DNA of 64,000 bases from an uncultured Parabacteroides sp. (GTDB lineage: Bacteria > Bacteroidota > Bacteroidia > Bacteroidales > Tannerellaceae), in NCBI GenBank assembly GCA_900770835.1, contig CAAGLQ010000286.1, forward strand, positions 56,930 through 120,929, given 5' to 3'. Below are positions 25,002-33,288 of the stretch, piece by piece (position 1 is the first letter of the stretch; every line of letters starts with the position of its first letter). Position numbers and translations under genes: made by a program. The notes beneath the pieces were generated by a model. That model saw only the letters and a program-made list of their open reading frames with translations, did not search any database and was not told the DNA's origin.

Positions 25002-27197
25002 TCATTTGACAAGCGGCAAATCATCTCTACCTTCCGTATTATCAAACAGTTCCGCTGCTTTATTCAATGACTTATACAATTCGTTCAACCCTTTCTCCTC
25101 CCAACTTAGCCCCTTTGCCAACATCTGTAACACCTCGCCGTCGTCCTGTTGAGCCATCAGTCCAGCCTTAGCCAAACGCTCCACTTCACTCCACAGCTCT
25201 GTTTCGGGATCTTTATCCCCTACTGTTTGGCGATAGCTTTCGATACGAGCCGACACCTGGGCCAGATCTCGCTGAAGCCACGCCATGCGCCGTTTATCCA
25301 GGCCATGTTTATCGATGAGCAGTTTGTAGAACTCTGGTTGATACCGTTCGTCAGACAAGAACAACACAGGCATCCACCCCTCAATACCCTTGAGTAAACC
25401 ATCGATCTCACCCCGCAGTGCCTCCTGTGCCCTCTTCTCTTCCGAGAGCTGGCTGAACTCACGACAAGCTTCAATCAACGCATCCAGCTCCTGAATCACA
25501 TTGCTCACCTTTTTCCGGGCAGTCGCTTTTGCCGCCAAGGAGGTACCCAGCAGCCCATCGACCTCTTTTAACCGTGCCATGGACATATCGAAGGCCCGAT
25601 GTGCCTTGGCATAGTCCTGTTTCACCTGTTTCAACGTAACGCTCAATTTCGGTGCTTGCAACGCACCCTCCTTGGTCTGCAACTGCCGTTGCAAATCCTC
25701 CTTCAGTTGGGACAGGCATTCATCGACCTGTTGCAACCGCCATACCCCACCCGCCAAACGAGTAGCCACGTCTATCAAATGAGCACGCACCTCGGACTGT
25801 TTACTGGCAGGAGATGTAGCCATGCGAGATAACCATTGTTCCTTCTCGATTGTAGCCAGTAGTCGTTCCTCCCACAGGTAATCCGCCGCACGCATCCGAA
25901 GTTCCAACTGAGCGATTTCCGCGGCCAGCGCATCCGCCAGCCGTTGATCATCTTTGTATCGCAACAGTTCGTGATACGACTTAGACAGCTTCGTCAGCTC
26001 ACCTTTGATCGTACCCTTTTGTTCCCGGCGATTTGCGACCAACTGGTTGAGTTGGCCGCTCATACTTTGTGCGGTTTGATACAGCTCAACCGCCTGCTTA
26101 CGCATCGGAAGTAATAAATTATGCCGCTCCTCGTCGGCCGGATCCGACTCCCGCATAAGCGTAGTCATCGTGGGAGGATTAGCCTGATCAGTCCAAAACA
26201 CCGAGCAGATCTTTGCACGTTTATCCTTTACGACAGATAAAACCTCATTAATGAAAAGCCGCTCATTGAGCGTAACCCTTTGCGGCTTTCGGACATTCAG
26301 TGCCACAAAGCAAACCTCCTGATCCGAGATTTCCTTGAGATGACGCAATACGGTCGCCGGCTCCCGTGGACGAGCCGGCACCAACCGCAGGGGAATCACA
26401 TTCTGCAGCTGTTTCAGCTGTACCTTGATCGGTTGCCCAGTAGCCAGGGTCACAGCCACCAGCGAACGTGGACGATGCTCGTTCGCGGTGATCGGCCACG
26501 GAGAACCGCAATAACGCACATAATCATGATCCACCGCCCTGGCACTATGCGCATGCCCCATCGCCACATAAGCATAATCCTCCGGCAGATCGGCCACGGC
26601 AATCGTATCCTTGGCCAAGTAACGGGGAACATCCTTGGAGCGCAGATAGCAATGCGCCATCAGCACCATCGGTTTAGGTTCCAGCATAGATAACTTCACA
26701 CGTTCAGTCAAGGTCCGTATAAAATGCAGGTATTGATCCTCTTTCGAGTTCATGTCAGATGCCGGAAAAGCCAATGAAGTTGGATAAGGAGCCGCGGCTA
26801 TGACACACGACGGCAGCTCGATAACATGGCGACCCAGCTCAAAATAGCGTGCATTCCGCTGATAGGTCCCCACCACCACGATCCCCAACGCTTGCCAGTG
26901 GAATGCCATGGATTCGAGCCATTCCCCACTGTCATGATTACCTGCGATAATCACCGTTCGCATCGGAGGATAGGCCGCATGCACCCGTGCCATGCCCTCC
27001 TCGAATAGAACGACCACGGAGCGAGCCGGATCCGACTTATCAAACAGGTCTCCGGAAATCAGCAACCCTTCGGGTTTCAGCTTCTTGACCGTCTGCTCCA
27101 ATTTAGAGAAGAAAGCCCGGTACTCAGCGGTACAATCTTCGCCATAGAACCTGGCACCTAAATGCCAATCACTTGTATGTAACAGTTTTGTTATCAC
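25002..27197 (-). CDS. SbcD/Mre11-like phosphoesterase with long coiled-coil tail
   Basis: A calcineurin-like phosphoesterase of the SbcD/Mre11 type, probably a DNA nuclease. Metal-binding motifs are in order: LLHTSDWHLG (Asp10, His12), GDLFD, AGNHDSGEW, MAHCYLR and GHAHSAR. A capping-domain region follows to about residue 330. The remaining 400 residues are helical with heptad-like patterns (for example IAQLELRMRAADYLWEERLLATIEKEQ), a coiled coil rarely fused to SbcD. No SbcC ATPase gene is adjacent. I favour the GTG at 27197, which places the motif at the usual position; a longer upstream frame adds a hydrophobic 26-residue extension. It is third in a leftward operon with the 27300 and 27988 genes. 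Confidence 0.85.
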   Translation of the reverse strand: MITKLLHTSDWHLGARFYGEDCTAEYRAFFSKLEQTVKKLKPEGLLISGDLFDKSDPARSVVVLFEEGMARVHAAYPPMRTVIIAGNHDSGEWLESMAFHWQALGIVVVGTYQRNARYFELGRHVIELPSCVIAAAPYPTSLAFPASDMNSKEDQYLHFIRTLTERVKLSMLEPKPMVLMAHCYLRSKDVPRYLAKDTIAVADLPEDYAYVAMGHAHSARAVDHDYVRYCGSPWPITANEHRPRSLVAVTLATGQPIKVQLKQLQNVIPLRLVPARPREPATVLRHLKEISDQEVCFVALNVRKPQRVTLNERLFINEVLSVVKDKRAKICSVFWTDQANPPTMTTLMRESDPADEERHNLLLPMRKQAVELYQTAQSMSGQLNQLVANRREQKGTIKGELTKLSKSYHELLRYKDDQRLADALAAEIAQLELRMRAADYLWEERLLATIEKEQWLSRMATSPASKQSEVRAHLIDVATRLAGGVWRLQQVDECLSQLKEDLQRQLQTKEGALQAPKLSVTLKQVKQDYAKAHRAFDMSMARLKEVDGLLGTSLAAKATARKKVSNVIQELDALIEACREFSQLSEEKRAQEALRGEIDGLLKGIEGWMPVLFLSDERYQPEFYKLLIDKHGLDKRRMAWLQRDLAQVSARIESYRQTVGDKDPETELWSEVERLAKAGLMAQQDDGEVLQMLAKGLSWEEKGLNELYKSLNKAAELFDNTEGRDDLPLVK

Positions 27198-27299
27198 CCT
27201 ATTGTTTATTAAAAGAGGCGGGTATCTCCCGATGGCCGCCTGAAAACAAATTAAACCTATAATGAAAAAAATCAAAGTATGGGATCACATACAATGGTA

Positions 27300-27947
27300 T
27301 CAATCCGTCAACAAAAGTTCGCACAACTCTGGACGATTAAAGATTTTGTCACTGAACGAGCGAATCGCCTCGTTCAACTCCGGAGAGCCCTCTAACAGTT
27401 GATCAGTGAGTTCTTTACCTAACCAGTGTTTAAGTAATAGAATACTATCTACAAACACTTTACCCAGGTTATCCCTTTGCATCGGTGTAAACGTAGGCGC
27501 AATGCACTTATGAGCCAAATGTTGAATATGCTCAACCGTGTCTTGGCTACATCGTCCAAGGATCATCAGCCCATACACGCTGATCACAAAATCGAGTGTA
27601 TCACCCTTAACGCCCTTATCCAATAAAATTAACCGCACCTTATCGAGGATAACTTCAAAATAAGGTAAAAAGGCCTCTTCAAGCCGCACCAGCTTATCCG
27701 CTGTATCCAGCGCATAATCTTGCGACTCTTGATACATACTCTCCTTAGCCCGCTGGCACTCCTTCATGATCTGTTTGAGTATCCTGTTGGAATAGTGACG
27801 ATAATAAGGAGTACCCTTAAACCGTTCCTCCATCTCAAACAACAGTCTATTCACCTGGTCATTGATATAATAGACCACATAAATCAAATAACCCAGATTA
27901 CCTCGATGAGAGAGATCCACAAGGGCCATATCTATGAACATACCCAT
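27300..27947 (-). CDS. Unknown helical protein in the SbcD-like operon
   Basis: 215 residues, mostly helical, no signal peptide. Features: VVYYINDQVNRLLFEMEERFKG near the N-terminus, KQIMKECQRAKESMYQESQ, and a C-terminal acidic-hydrophobic end. No family was recognised. It lies 40 bp after the phosphatase-like gene and about 100 bp before the SbcD-like gene, so the three are likely co-transcribed. Confidence 0.65.
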   Translation of the reverse strand: MGMFIDMALVDLSHRGNLGYLIYVVYYINDQVNRLLFEMEERFKGTPYYRHYSNRILKQIMKECQRAKESMYQESQDYALDTADKLVRLEEAFLPYFEVILDKVRLILLDKGVKGDTLDFVISVYGLMILGRCSQDTVEHIQHLAHKCIAPTFTPMQRDNLGKVFVDSILLLKHWLGKELTDQLLEGSPELNEAIRSFSDKIFNRPELCELLLTD

Positions 27948-27987
27948 GCTGCCATACCATGAAAACGTTAGACAAATCCCATCAACC

Positions 27988-28428
27988 TTATAGGACGGTC
28001 AGTGCCGCCCGTTCGCAAGTCCGGATACAATCCTTATAACCCGTTTTATCTTTAACGTATTGGGGGTTTTGGATCTGTATGGCCCGTAGGATCGTCGGTT
28101 GAATGGGCGCGTTCATGACTTTCAGGTGTAAGAAGCTACGAGATTGCGCATCAATCGGGAGGAAATAATCAAATTTCTCCAAATCATCATAATCCAATAC
28201 ACGGGTAACATGATGCTTATCATCATAGCCGGACTCCTTCAAGGCAGTCACCATCCGTGAATCCGTCTTTTTACCCGCATGAAATTTTATCATCGCCGCC
28301 GATTCCACCTCCCATTTGATATGGGAGAAACGGCGCGGCAACACTTTGCGCAGCACAGCCGCCATAGCAGGGCCTTGCACGTGATCTGTCAAAGAGACCA
28401 CTAATAATCGCATTTTACTCATGATCAA
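27988..28428 (-). CDS. Low-molecular-weight phosphatase fold lacking the catalytic loop
   Basis: 146 residues aligning along its length with low-molecular-weight protein-tyrosine phosphatases and arsenate reductases. Matching landmarks are GPAMAAVLRKVLP after the first strand, WEVESAAMIKFHAGKKTDSRMVTALKESGYD, HVTRVLDYDDLEKFDYFLPID, and a final helix GYKDCIRTCERAALTVL. The defining P-loop (C-x5-R-S) is replaced by SLTDHVQGP, so both the nucleophilic Cys and the Arg are gone. The later Asp-Pro acid loop reads NPQYV. It is therefore probably a pseudoenzyme with a binding role. It heads the operon that includes the SbcD-like nuclease, divergent from the DUF4290 gene. Confidence 0.75.
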   Translation of the reverse strand: MIMSKMRLLVVSLTDHVQGPAMAAVLRKVLPRRFSHIKWEVESAAMIKFHAGKKTDSRMVTALKESGYDDKHHVTRVLDYDDLEKFDYFLPIDAQSRSFLHLKVMNAPIQPTILRAIQIQNPQYVKDKTGYKDCIRTCERAALTVL

Positions 28429-28451
28429 AAGAAAATTACAGTAACGTCTGA

Positions 28452-28459
28452 CAAAGTTA
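28452..28459 (-). promoter_or_regulatory. -7 element of the phosphatase-like/SbcD operon
   Basis: TAACTTTG on the minus strand, 24 bp before the start. A TTTTCG resembling -33 lies about 20 bp further upstream. Confidence 0.55.
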
Positions 28460-28595
28460 CGATTTAAGCCTTGAGGCAGTCGAAAACAGTTCCAAGCCGG
28501 TCAAAATTTCAATATAAATTAACAACCATAGGTCCACAATTATCTGACAGAAAGACAAAAATTGGCATAAGCCACGGTATATAACACAAAACAAC

Positions 28596-28603
28596 TATCT
28601 TTG
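28596..28603 (+). promoter_or_regulatory. -7 element for the DUF4290 gene
   Basis: TATCTTTG (followed by C) is a perfect -7 match, with the ATG at 28664 downstream. No TTG at the ideal spacing was seen. Confidence 0.5.
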
Positions 28604-28663
28604 CGCACCGAAAAAGGGAAACAATTCACCTTAGGTTATCCACCCAAAAAGCATACATACACG

Positions 28664-29290
28664 ATGTCACAAACACACAATATAACATACAACACAGAGA
28701 AATCTCCGATTGTCATGACCAGCTATGGCCGTCATGTACAGGACCTGATTAACCACTGTCTGCAGATCCAGGACCGTCAGGAGCGCACCCGTTGTGCTCA
28801 TGCGATCATCAAGGTGATGGAGAACCAGAGCCCGCAGCTCAAGCAGCAGCCCAACTACAAGCAAATCCTCTGGGATCACTTAGCCAAGATGGCCAATTAC
28901 CAGTTGGATATTGATTACCCCGTGACCATTCGCCCCATCCAGACGACAAACGCACCCCAGCAAAAGCCCTCCTATGTCCGAAACAATATCCAATACCGAC
29001 ATTATGGCCACCTGTTAGAGAAGTTGATCACGACCACGACCAAAATAAAACATCAAAAACAGCGTCGTGAGTACATCAATCTAACGGCCAATCATATGAA
29101 GAAAAGCTACTTGACTTGGATGCGTCCCAACGTTGAGAACGAACAAATTCTCAACGACCTGCGTCAACTCAGTTGCGGACGAATCGCACCCAATCCCAAC
29201 GAAATCGCCCTTCGCAACACAAAGAAATTGTTAGCGGAGATACAGGGAAGCCCCGTATCAGACACTCCCAAAAAGAAAAAGAAGAAATAA
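28664..29290 (+). CDS. DUF4290 family protein
   Basis: About 208 residues. It matches the Bacteroidota-specific DUF4290 family by ITYNTEKSPIVMTSYGRHVQDLINHC, then QIQDRQERTRCAHAIIKVME and YKQILWDHLAKMANYQLDIDYPV. The second half is basic and ends in a run of Lys (DTPKKKKKK). The family is widespread in Bacteroidota chromosomes, but its role is not known to me. I chose the ATG at 28664; the longer frame starts inside the promoter. The HhH/HARE-HTH protein gene follows on the same strand. Confidence 0.85.
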   Translation: MSQTHNITYNTEKSPIVMTSYGRHVQDLINHCLQIQDRQERTRCAHAIIKVMENQSPQLKQQPNYKQILWDHLAKMANYQLDIDYPVTIRPIQTTNAPQQKPSYVRNNIQYRHYGHLLEKLITTTTKIKHQKQRREYINLTANHMKKSYLTWMRPNVENEQILNDLRQLSCGRIAPNPNEIALRNTKKLLAEIQGSPVSDTPKKKKKK

Positions 29291-29351
29291 ACAACACCCA
29301 TTGATAGGTTTCAGCCGGAAAAGAAGGCATCCAACAATCAACGCAAAACAG

Positions 29352-31307
29352 ATGGGAGCAAACAAGCAACCAAACATCGTCATATTCCCCAGTACCACGA
29401 TCAACGAGCTCTACCTGGCAGGACTCATTTCGATGCGTACCCGCAATATATTAGGCAAAAACCGTGTCATGGATTATGGCGCCATTGCAATCTATCTGGA
29501 TCCCGAAAACCGTTACAAGCGTCTGCCTGGGTTTGGGCCTAAACTCATTCAAGACATAACGCACCTAAGAGACCTATATACCCTACAACAGCAGCGGAAT
29601 CTTGAGCAGTTAGCCACCCAGGTGTACCACGAGTATTGCGCAAACACAACGGCAAACGGTATCGCACGACTCAAACGGCTATACCCGACCGGCGACAAGC
29701 TCTATTTAGATCTGATGCAGCATACAGAGACAATCGTCAAACAGCTCGATGGCTGCACCCAACCAGAAAGAGTGGCCATTGTCCCGTTGATCACTCAGTT
29801 TTTTAGTCGGCTCATTGCAACCGCCAAGGGAACAGAAGGCATTCAAGACAAGGAGGTCAACACGCTCTGTCACCAATACAAGCTGCTGACACAAGCGCTA
29901 ACCGCCGCAACCCCTACCCCTAAAAAACAATACGCCCTAAACCCGAAGCTAAAAGCCATCGTTCAATCAGCCTATGAAGAGATTGCGAAACGTACACTCA
30001 CCAAAACCCTATTGAAAAAGATCCAAGCCAAATACCCCACCTATGAGCAAATAATGCCACTACTCAACCAACCAGAAAGATCATTGATCACCCATTTGGG
30101 CCAATCACCCGCTTGTCAAGGCACAAAAGCACTGAGTACATTCATGGAAACGCTACGCAAGATGCTAACACAGGTTGCAGATGGCAAACATATCGTGCCA
30201 CTCACCGATTGGCGATCGTACGAGACCGGCGATATCCCCGCAACAGATAAGAAATGGATCCAAACATACTATACAACCCATCAACATTGGCCACTATTCT
30301 ACCTTCTGATTAACTATTTCAGAAACAACACGGCTCAGCAGGATCAACTCTATGCCTACCGATATGGACTCACAGACGGAAAGGCACACACCTTTCGTGA
30401 GATCGGCAAGCAATTTGGCATGAGTGCGCAGAATGCCAGCCAGATCGGGCAACCCAATAAGCTGCATTTCTACAATACCCAAATAGGCACAAGCTTAGAA
30501 TGGAAGTTCACCTATCAATCCTTATATGAGGTCGGATTCCTCCATGAACAATCCAACGCCTTTCTTCAGTTGTGCGAGGAAGAACACCTATCCATCACCT
30601 TTGCGCAATTCGCACGAATAGCCCCGCTCATCATTCCCTACTGTTCCTATCCCATCAAGGGAGATGAGTGCATACTCATCCATCCCGAAATGGTCACCCA
30701 GACCGAGGTGGAATCCTATATCCAAGAGGCAGACCACTGGTTAACAAACCCCAAGAAAGCCAGGGTGACCATCGAGCAGATGGTCAAACCTGTCCCCAAA
30801 AAGAAACGAGCCATAGCGGCAGCCATAACCACCTATTATTTGAAATTCAAAGGCAAGTCCATCACTGACAGCACGGTTAGTTTGCTATCCAAGCAGGATG
30901 AGTTAAAACATCAGATTCAGCAGATCTTGGCCGACCATGGGAAACCCATGAAACCCTCCGAAATCGCTGCACGAGTCACCCTGGAGCATGTCAGCCTATC
31001 CTCCATCCGCACTATGCTCTCTACAGAGAAGGAGTTTGTGCTCCTGATGAACCGAGGCACCTATGGCCTCTCCAGATGGAAGCATATATCCCCATTGACC
31101 ATCCGTGATTTCGTGTACCAGATCATCCAGAAGGCAGGGCACCCTCTACACGTGGATGAGATCATACAACAAACCCAGCCCTATTATCCGAATACCAACG
31201 CCCATAGCATCTACTCCTCCATATTGTCGGACACATCGGGACGTTTCGTTCAAATCTCACCACGCATGTATGACATCAAGCGCAAATCCAGGAAGAAAAA
31301 ACAATAA
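29352..31307 (+). CDS. Multidomain DNA-binding protein: HhH, sigma-4-like, two HARE-HTH
   Basis: About 651 residues from the ATG at 29352; a longer frame starts with TTG at 29301. Residues about 18-68 resemble an RNA polymerase alpha-CTD/helix-hairpin-helix unit (TINELYLAGLISMRTRNIL...KRLPGFGPKLIQDI). Residues about 335-368 resemble sigma region 4 (YAYRYGLTDGKAHTFREIG, FGMSAQNASQIGQ). Two C-terminal repeats (about 515-575 and 590-640) look like HARE-HTH winged helices (QQILADHGKPMKPSEIAAR...FVLLMNRGTYGLSRW; YQIIQKAGHPLHVDEIIQQ...FVQISPRMYDIK). The C-terminus is Lys/Arg rich. It is probably a transcription or chromatin-associated factor; the combination is unusual. Confidence 0.75.
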   Translation: MGANKQPNIVIFPSTTINELYLAGLISMRTRNILGKNRVMDYGAIAIYLDPENRYKRLPGFGPKLIQDITHLRDLYTLQQQRNLEQLATQVYHEYCANTTANGIARLKRLYPTGDKLYLDLMQHTETIVKQLDGCTQPERVAIVPLITQFFSRLIATAKGTEGIQDKEVNTLCHQYKLLTQALTAATPTPKKQYALNPKLKAIVQSAYEEIAKRTLTKTLLKKIQAKYPTYEQIMPLLNQPERSLITHLGQSPACQGTKALSTFMETLRKMLTQVADGKHIVPLTDWRSYETGDIPATDKKWIQTYYTTHQHWPLFYLLINYFRNNTAQQDQLYAYRYGLTDGKAHTFREIGKQFGMSAQNASQIGQPNKLHFYNTQIGTSLEWKFTYQSLYEVGFLHEQSNAFLQLCEEEHLSITFAQFARIAPLIIPYCSYPIKGDECILIHPEMVTQTEVESYIQEADHWLTNPKKARVTIEQMVKPVPKKKRAIAAAITTYYLKFKGKSITDSTVSLLSKQDELKHQIQQILADHGKPMKPSEIAARVTLEHVSLSSIRTMLSTEKEFVLLMNRGTYGLSRWKHISPLTIRDFVYQIIQKAGHPLHVDEIIQQTQPYYPNTNAHSIYSSILSDTSGRFVQISPRMYDIKRKSRKKKQ

Positions 31308-31384
31308 AATCCGTGTGCTGTGCAAATAGGCTGCACACCAAGCCCCTAATTTTGCGCCGTCACAAGAAATGAAATCTAAAAACC

Positions 31385-31415
31385 TTGTGAGAGTCCATTC
31401 AAAAAACTAATTTTG
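31385..31415 (+). promoter_or_regulatory. Promoter of the leader ORF / truncated WYL-family regulator
   Basis: TTG (31385-31387), a 20-bp spacer and TAATTTTG (31408-31415). A second TAATTTTG occurs 61 bp upstream at 31347-31354, so there may be two tandem start sites. Confidence 0.7.
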
Positions 31416-31435
31416 CAACGATAGAAAACATACCT

Positions 31436-31567
31436 ATGATACAGGCAATGAAACAGGTAACCATCCAATCGATGCCACAACATCATTTTGGATATTCAGG
31501 TAACTATTCATTTAGTTACTTGCAGTTTTATTGTGCTTGGCCTGTACAACACCGTATGATCAGTTAG
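31436..31567 (+). CDS. Short leader ORF (43 codons)
   Basis: ATG at 31436 to TAG at 31565-31567, about 20 bp after a consensus promoter. The product begins MIQAMKQVTIQSMPQHHFGY and is rich in His, Gln and aromatic residues. It is followed by an intrinsic terminator at 31596 and then the truncated WYL-family regulator. It could be a true small protein, a leader peptide, or simply an untranslated leader. Confidence 0.35.
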   Translation: MIQAMKQVTIQSMPQHHFGYSGNYSFSYLQFYCAWPVQHRMIS

Positions 31568-31595
31568 CCCCTAGATTAAGTTTAGTAATATATCA

Positions 31596-31636
31596 TACAG
31601 CTGAAAGGTTCAAGCAATCTTTCAGCTGTATTTTTT
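31596..31636 (+). terminator. Strong terminator between leader ORF and regulator
   Basis: A 12-bp perfect stem (31596-31607 with 31619-31630) with an 11-base loop, followed by six T. It stands only 27 bp before the regulator start codon, so it may act as an attenuator. Confidence 0.85.
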
Positions 31637-31662
31637 ATGCACCCAAGTTAGAACAAACAAAT

Positions 31663-32070
31663 ATGCCAGTTAATAAAAACGCGCTAATACGCTACAAGAC
31701 CATAGACCGTTGCCTACGCAACCACTACAGGCGTTGGACTATCGAAGATCTGACCGATGCCTGCACAGATGCCCTTGAAGAGATGGAAGGGAAAACCAAA
31801 CCCGTGTCCATACGTACGGTCAAGGGTGATATCCAAATCATGCGTTCGGAGAAACTGGGATATAACGCACCCATCGAGGTATATGACAACAAGTACTACC
31901 GCTACGCAGATCCGGACTACAAGATCAGCGAGCCCTACCTAAAGGACGAGGACTACTTGATCGTCGCTCAGACAGTGGACTTGATCGAACGAATGAAACC
32001 CACTGCAGGTTTGGGCGAACTAGCCAAACTCCTGCCGAAGGTCAAGGAGATCCTATCCGTCATGCTTTGA
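31663..32070 (+). CDS. WYL-family regulator truncated before its WYL domain
   Basis: 135 residues matching the N-terminal winged-helix part of Bacteroidota WYL regulators: NKNALIRYKTIDRCLRNHYR, RWTIEDLTDACTDALEE, VSIRTVKGDIQIMRSEKLGY, KYYRYADPDYKISEPYL. Family members are normally near 300 residues with a ligand-binding WYL domain. Here the frame ends soon after the HTH, with no trace of the rest downstream. It is either a deletion remnant or a DNA-binding-only form. A terminator precedes the gene. Confidence 0.75.
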   Translation: MPVNKNALIRYKTIDRCLRNHYRRWTIEDLTDACTDALEEMEGKTKPVSIRTVKGDIQIMRSEKLGYNAPIEVYDNKYYRYADPDYKISEPYLKDEDYLIVAQTVDLIERMKPTAGLGELAKLLPKVKEILSVML

Positions 32071-32071
32071 C

Positions 32072-32104
32072 AAAAAATAGCGGGTGCATCCCTGCAGCCG
32101 CTAT
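32072..32104 (-). terminator. Terminator of the 32167 fimbrillin-like gene
   Basis: A 7-bp stem (32077-32083 with 32098-32104); on the minus strand it is followed by a run of T (positions 32072-32077). Confidence 0.65.
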
Positions 32105-32166
32105 CCTGTACCATTTAAATACTTACCTTAAAAAAATTCTATCTAACATCAGTCTTCAGAATTTAT

Positions 32167-33105
32167 CTATGGAGTTTCTATTACCGGTGTCAAGGTCTCA
32201 CCATCTCCGTTACCCGAGGTCCAACCCTCAACAGTTACTTGGCTCAATACCATGCCCGTACTGTTCATATTTAGTGAAAACTTATAATGCTTGTTCGGCA
32301 AAAAAGTAACCGCCTCCGTTGATTGTGCCGTAAAGGTCTGGCCATCCATGACCACTTTGAACGTAACCTGATCGGCCGCTTCATCAGAGCCACCAGGCAC
32401 AATCATCATCTGACGGGTAATTTTTCTCGTGTCTGCTGATGGAATCGTAACCGGAGTAGTAAGCAAAGGATCGTCTATATAAGCATTGTAACCTCCAAAC
32501 CCTGAAATCGTACCCGTAGTCGCATCCAACGTACCCGTAGCAGAGGCCTTCTTCGCTTTCAGTGAAAAGGCGCTTACCGACCCGGTACCCGTATAGGTAT
32601 TACGTACGATATCAACTGTCACCAAGGACAACGCATGGTTTAACTGAAAGGTAGCCATTGGAGAAGCATTAGTAACAGTAACACCACTCGCATCGTACAA
32701 TACATCATCATTGTTTGCTACATTCAACGCAATTGCCGTAATCGCCGTACCATCAGCATAGGGATAATAAGCGTACGCCTTACCCGCTGTGGCCGATAAT
32801 AAGATATCGGCACCACTCCAAATCTGCGTGGCATCCGGCGTGGACGACGTATATTTGATATTATTATATGATTGGCTGTCATAAGTTGATCCCGTACCAT
32901 CGACAACAAACACACCAATGGATACCCCATTGTCCAAGGATTCTCCACTAATCACTCCTGTCCCTTTAGTCTGGATAGGATCCAAGGAAACGGTCATGGG
33001 AACTAACGGACCTTGATTGACAGCCGGTGCCGGCGCATCATCGCTACAGGCCCCAAAAAGCGCCGCAAAAGCAACCCCTAAGGAAAAAACAAGATTCTTT
33101 TTCAT
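32167..33105 (-). CDS. Fimbrillin-like lipoprotein
   Basis: A 312-residue lipoprotein (signal MKKNLVFSLGVAFAALFGAC, lipidated Cys20). Mfa-like features are SIGVFVVDGTGS, KAYAYYPYADGTAITAI, DVLYDASGVTV, ATFQLNHALSLVTVDIVRN, TYTGTGSVSAFSL and HYKFSLNMNSTGMVLSQV. It is probably an outer-membrane fimbrial subunit. The gene has its own promoter and terminator, facing away from the secreted protein at 33289. Confidence 0.85.
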   Translation of the reverse strand: MKKNLVFSLGVAFAALFGACSDDAPAPAVNQGPLVPMTVSLDPIQTKGTGVISGESLDNGVSIGVFVVDGTGSTYDSQSYNNIKYTSSTPDATQIWSGADILLSATAGKAYAYYPYADGTAITAIALNVANNDDVLYDASGVTVTNASPMATFQLNHALSLVTVDIVRNTYTGTGSVSAFSLKAKKASATGTLDATTGTISGFGGYNAYIDDPLLTTPVTIPSADTRKITRQMMIVPGGSDEAADQVTFKVVMDGQTFTAQSTEAVTFLPNKHYKFSLNMNSTGMVLSQVTVEGWTSGNGDGETLTPVIETP

Positions 33106-33129
33106 AGCTGGTTATGATAATTAACGCTG

Positions 33130-33161
33130 CAAAGTTGGGCATAATTTCTGAGATGGGCAAA
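33130..33161 (-). promoter_or_regulatory. Promoter of the 32167 fimbrillin-like gene
   Basis: On the minus strand TTTG (33158-33161), a 20-bp spacer and CAACTTTG (33130-33137), a near-consensus -7. Confidence 0.6.
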
Positions 33162-33288
33162 ATGAACAATCAAAATAATGCACACAAACCTATATATCGG
33201 AAATCCCCGGTGCTGTGTATCCAAAAATCTTCGTATCTTTCGCCACGTAATAGGCGATAAAGAAAGACAAATCATAAACAAAGTAAAC

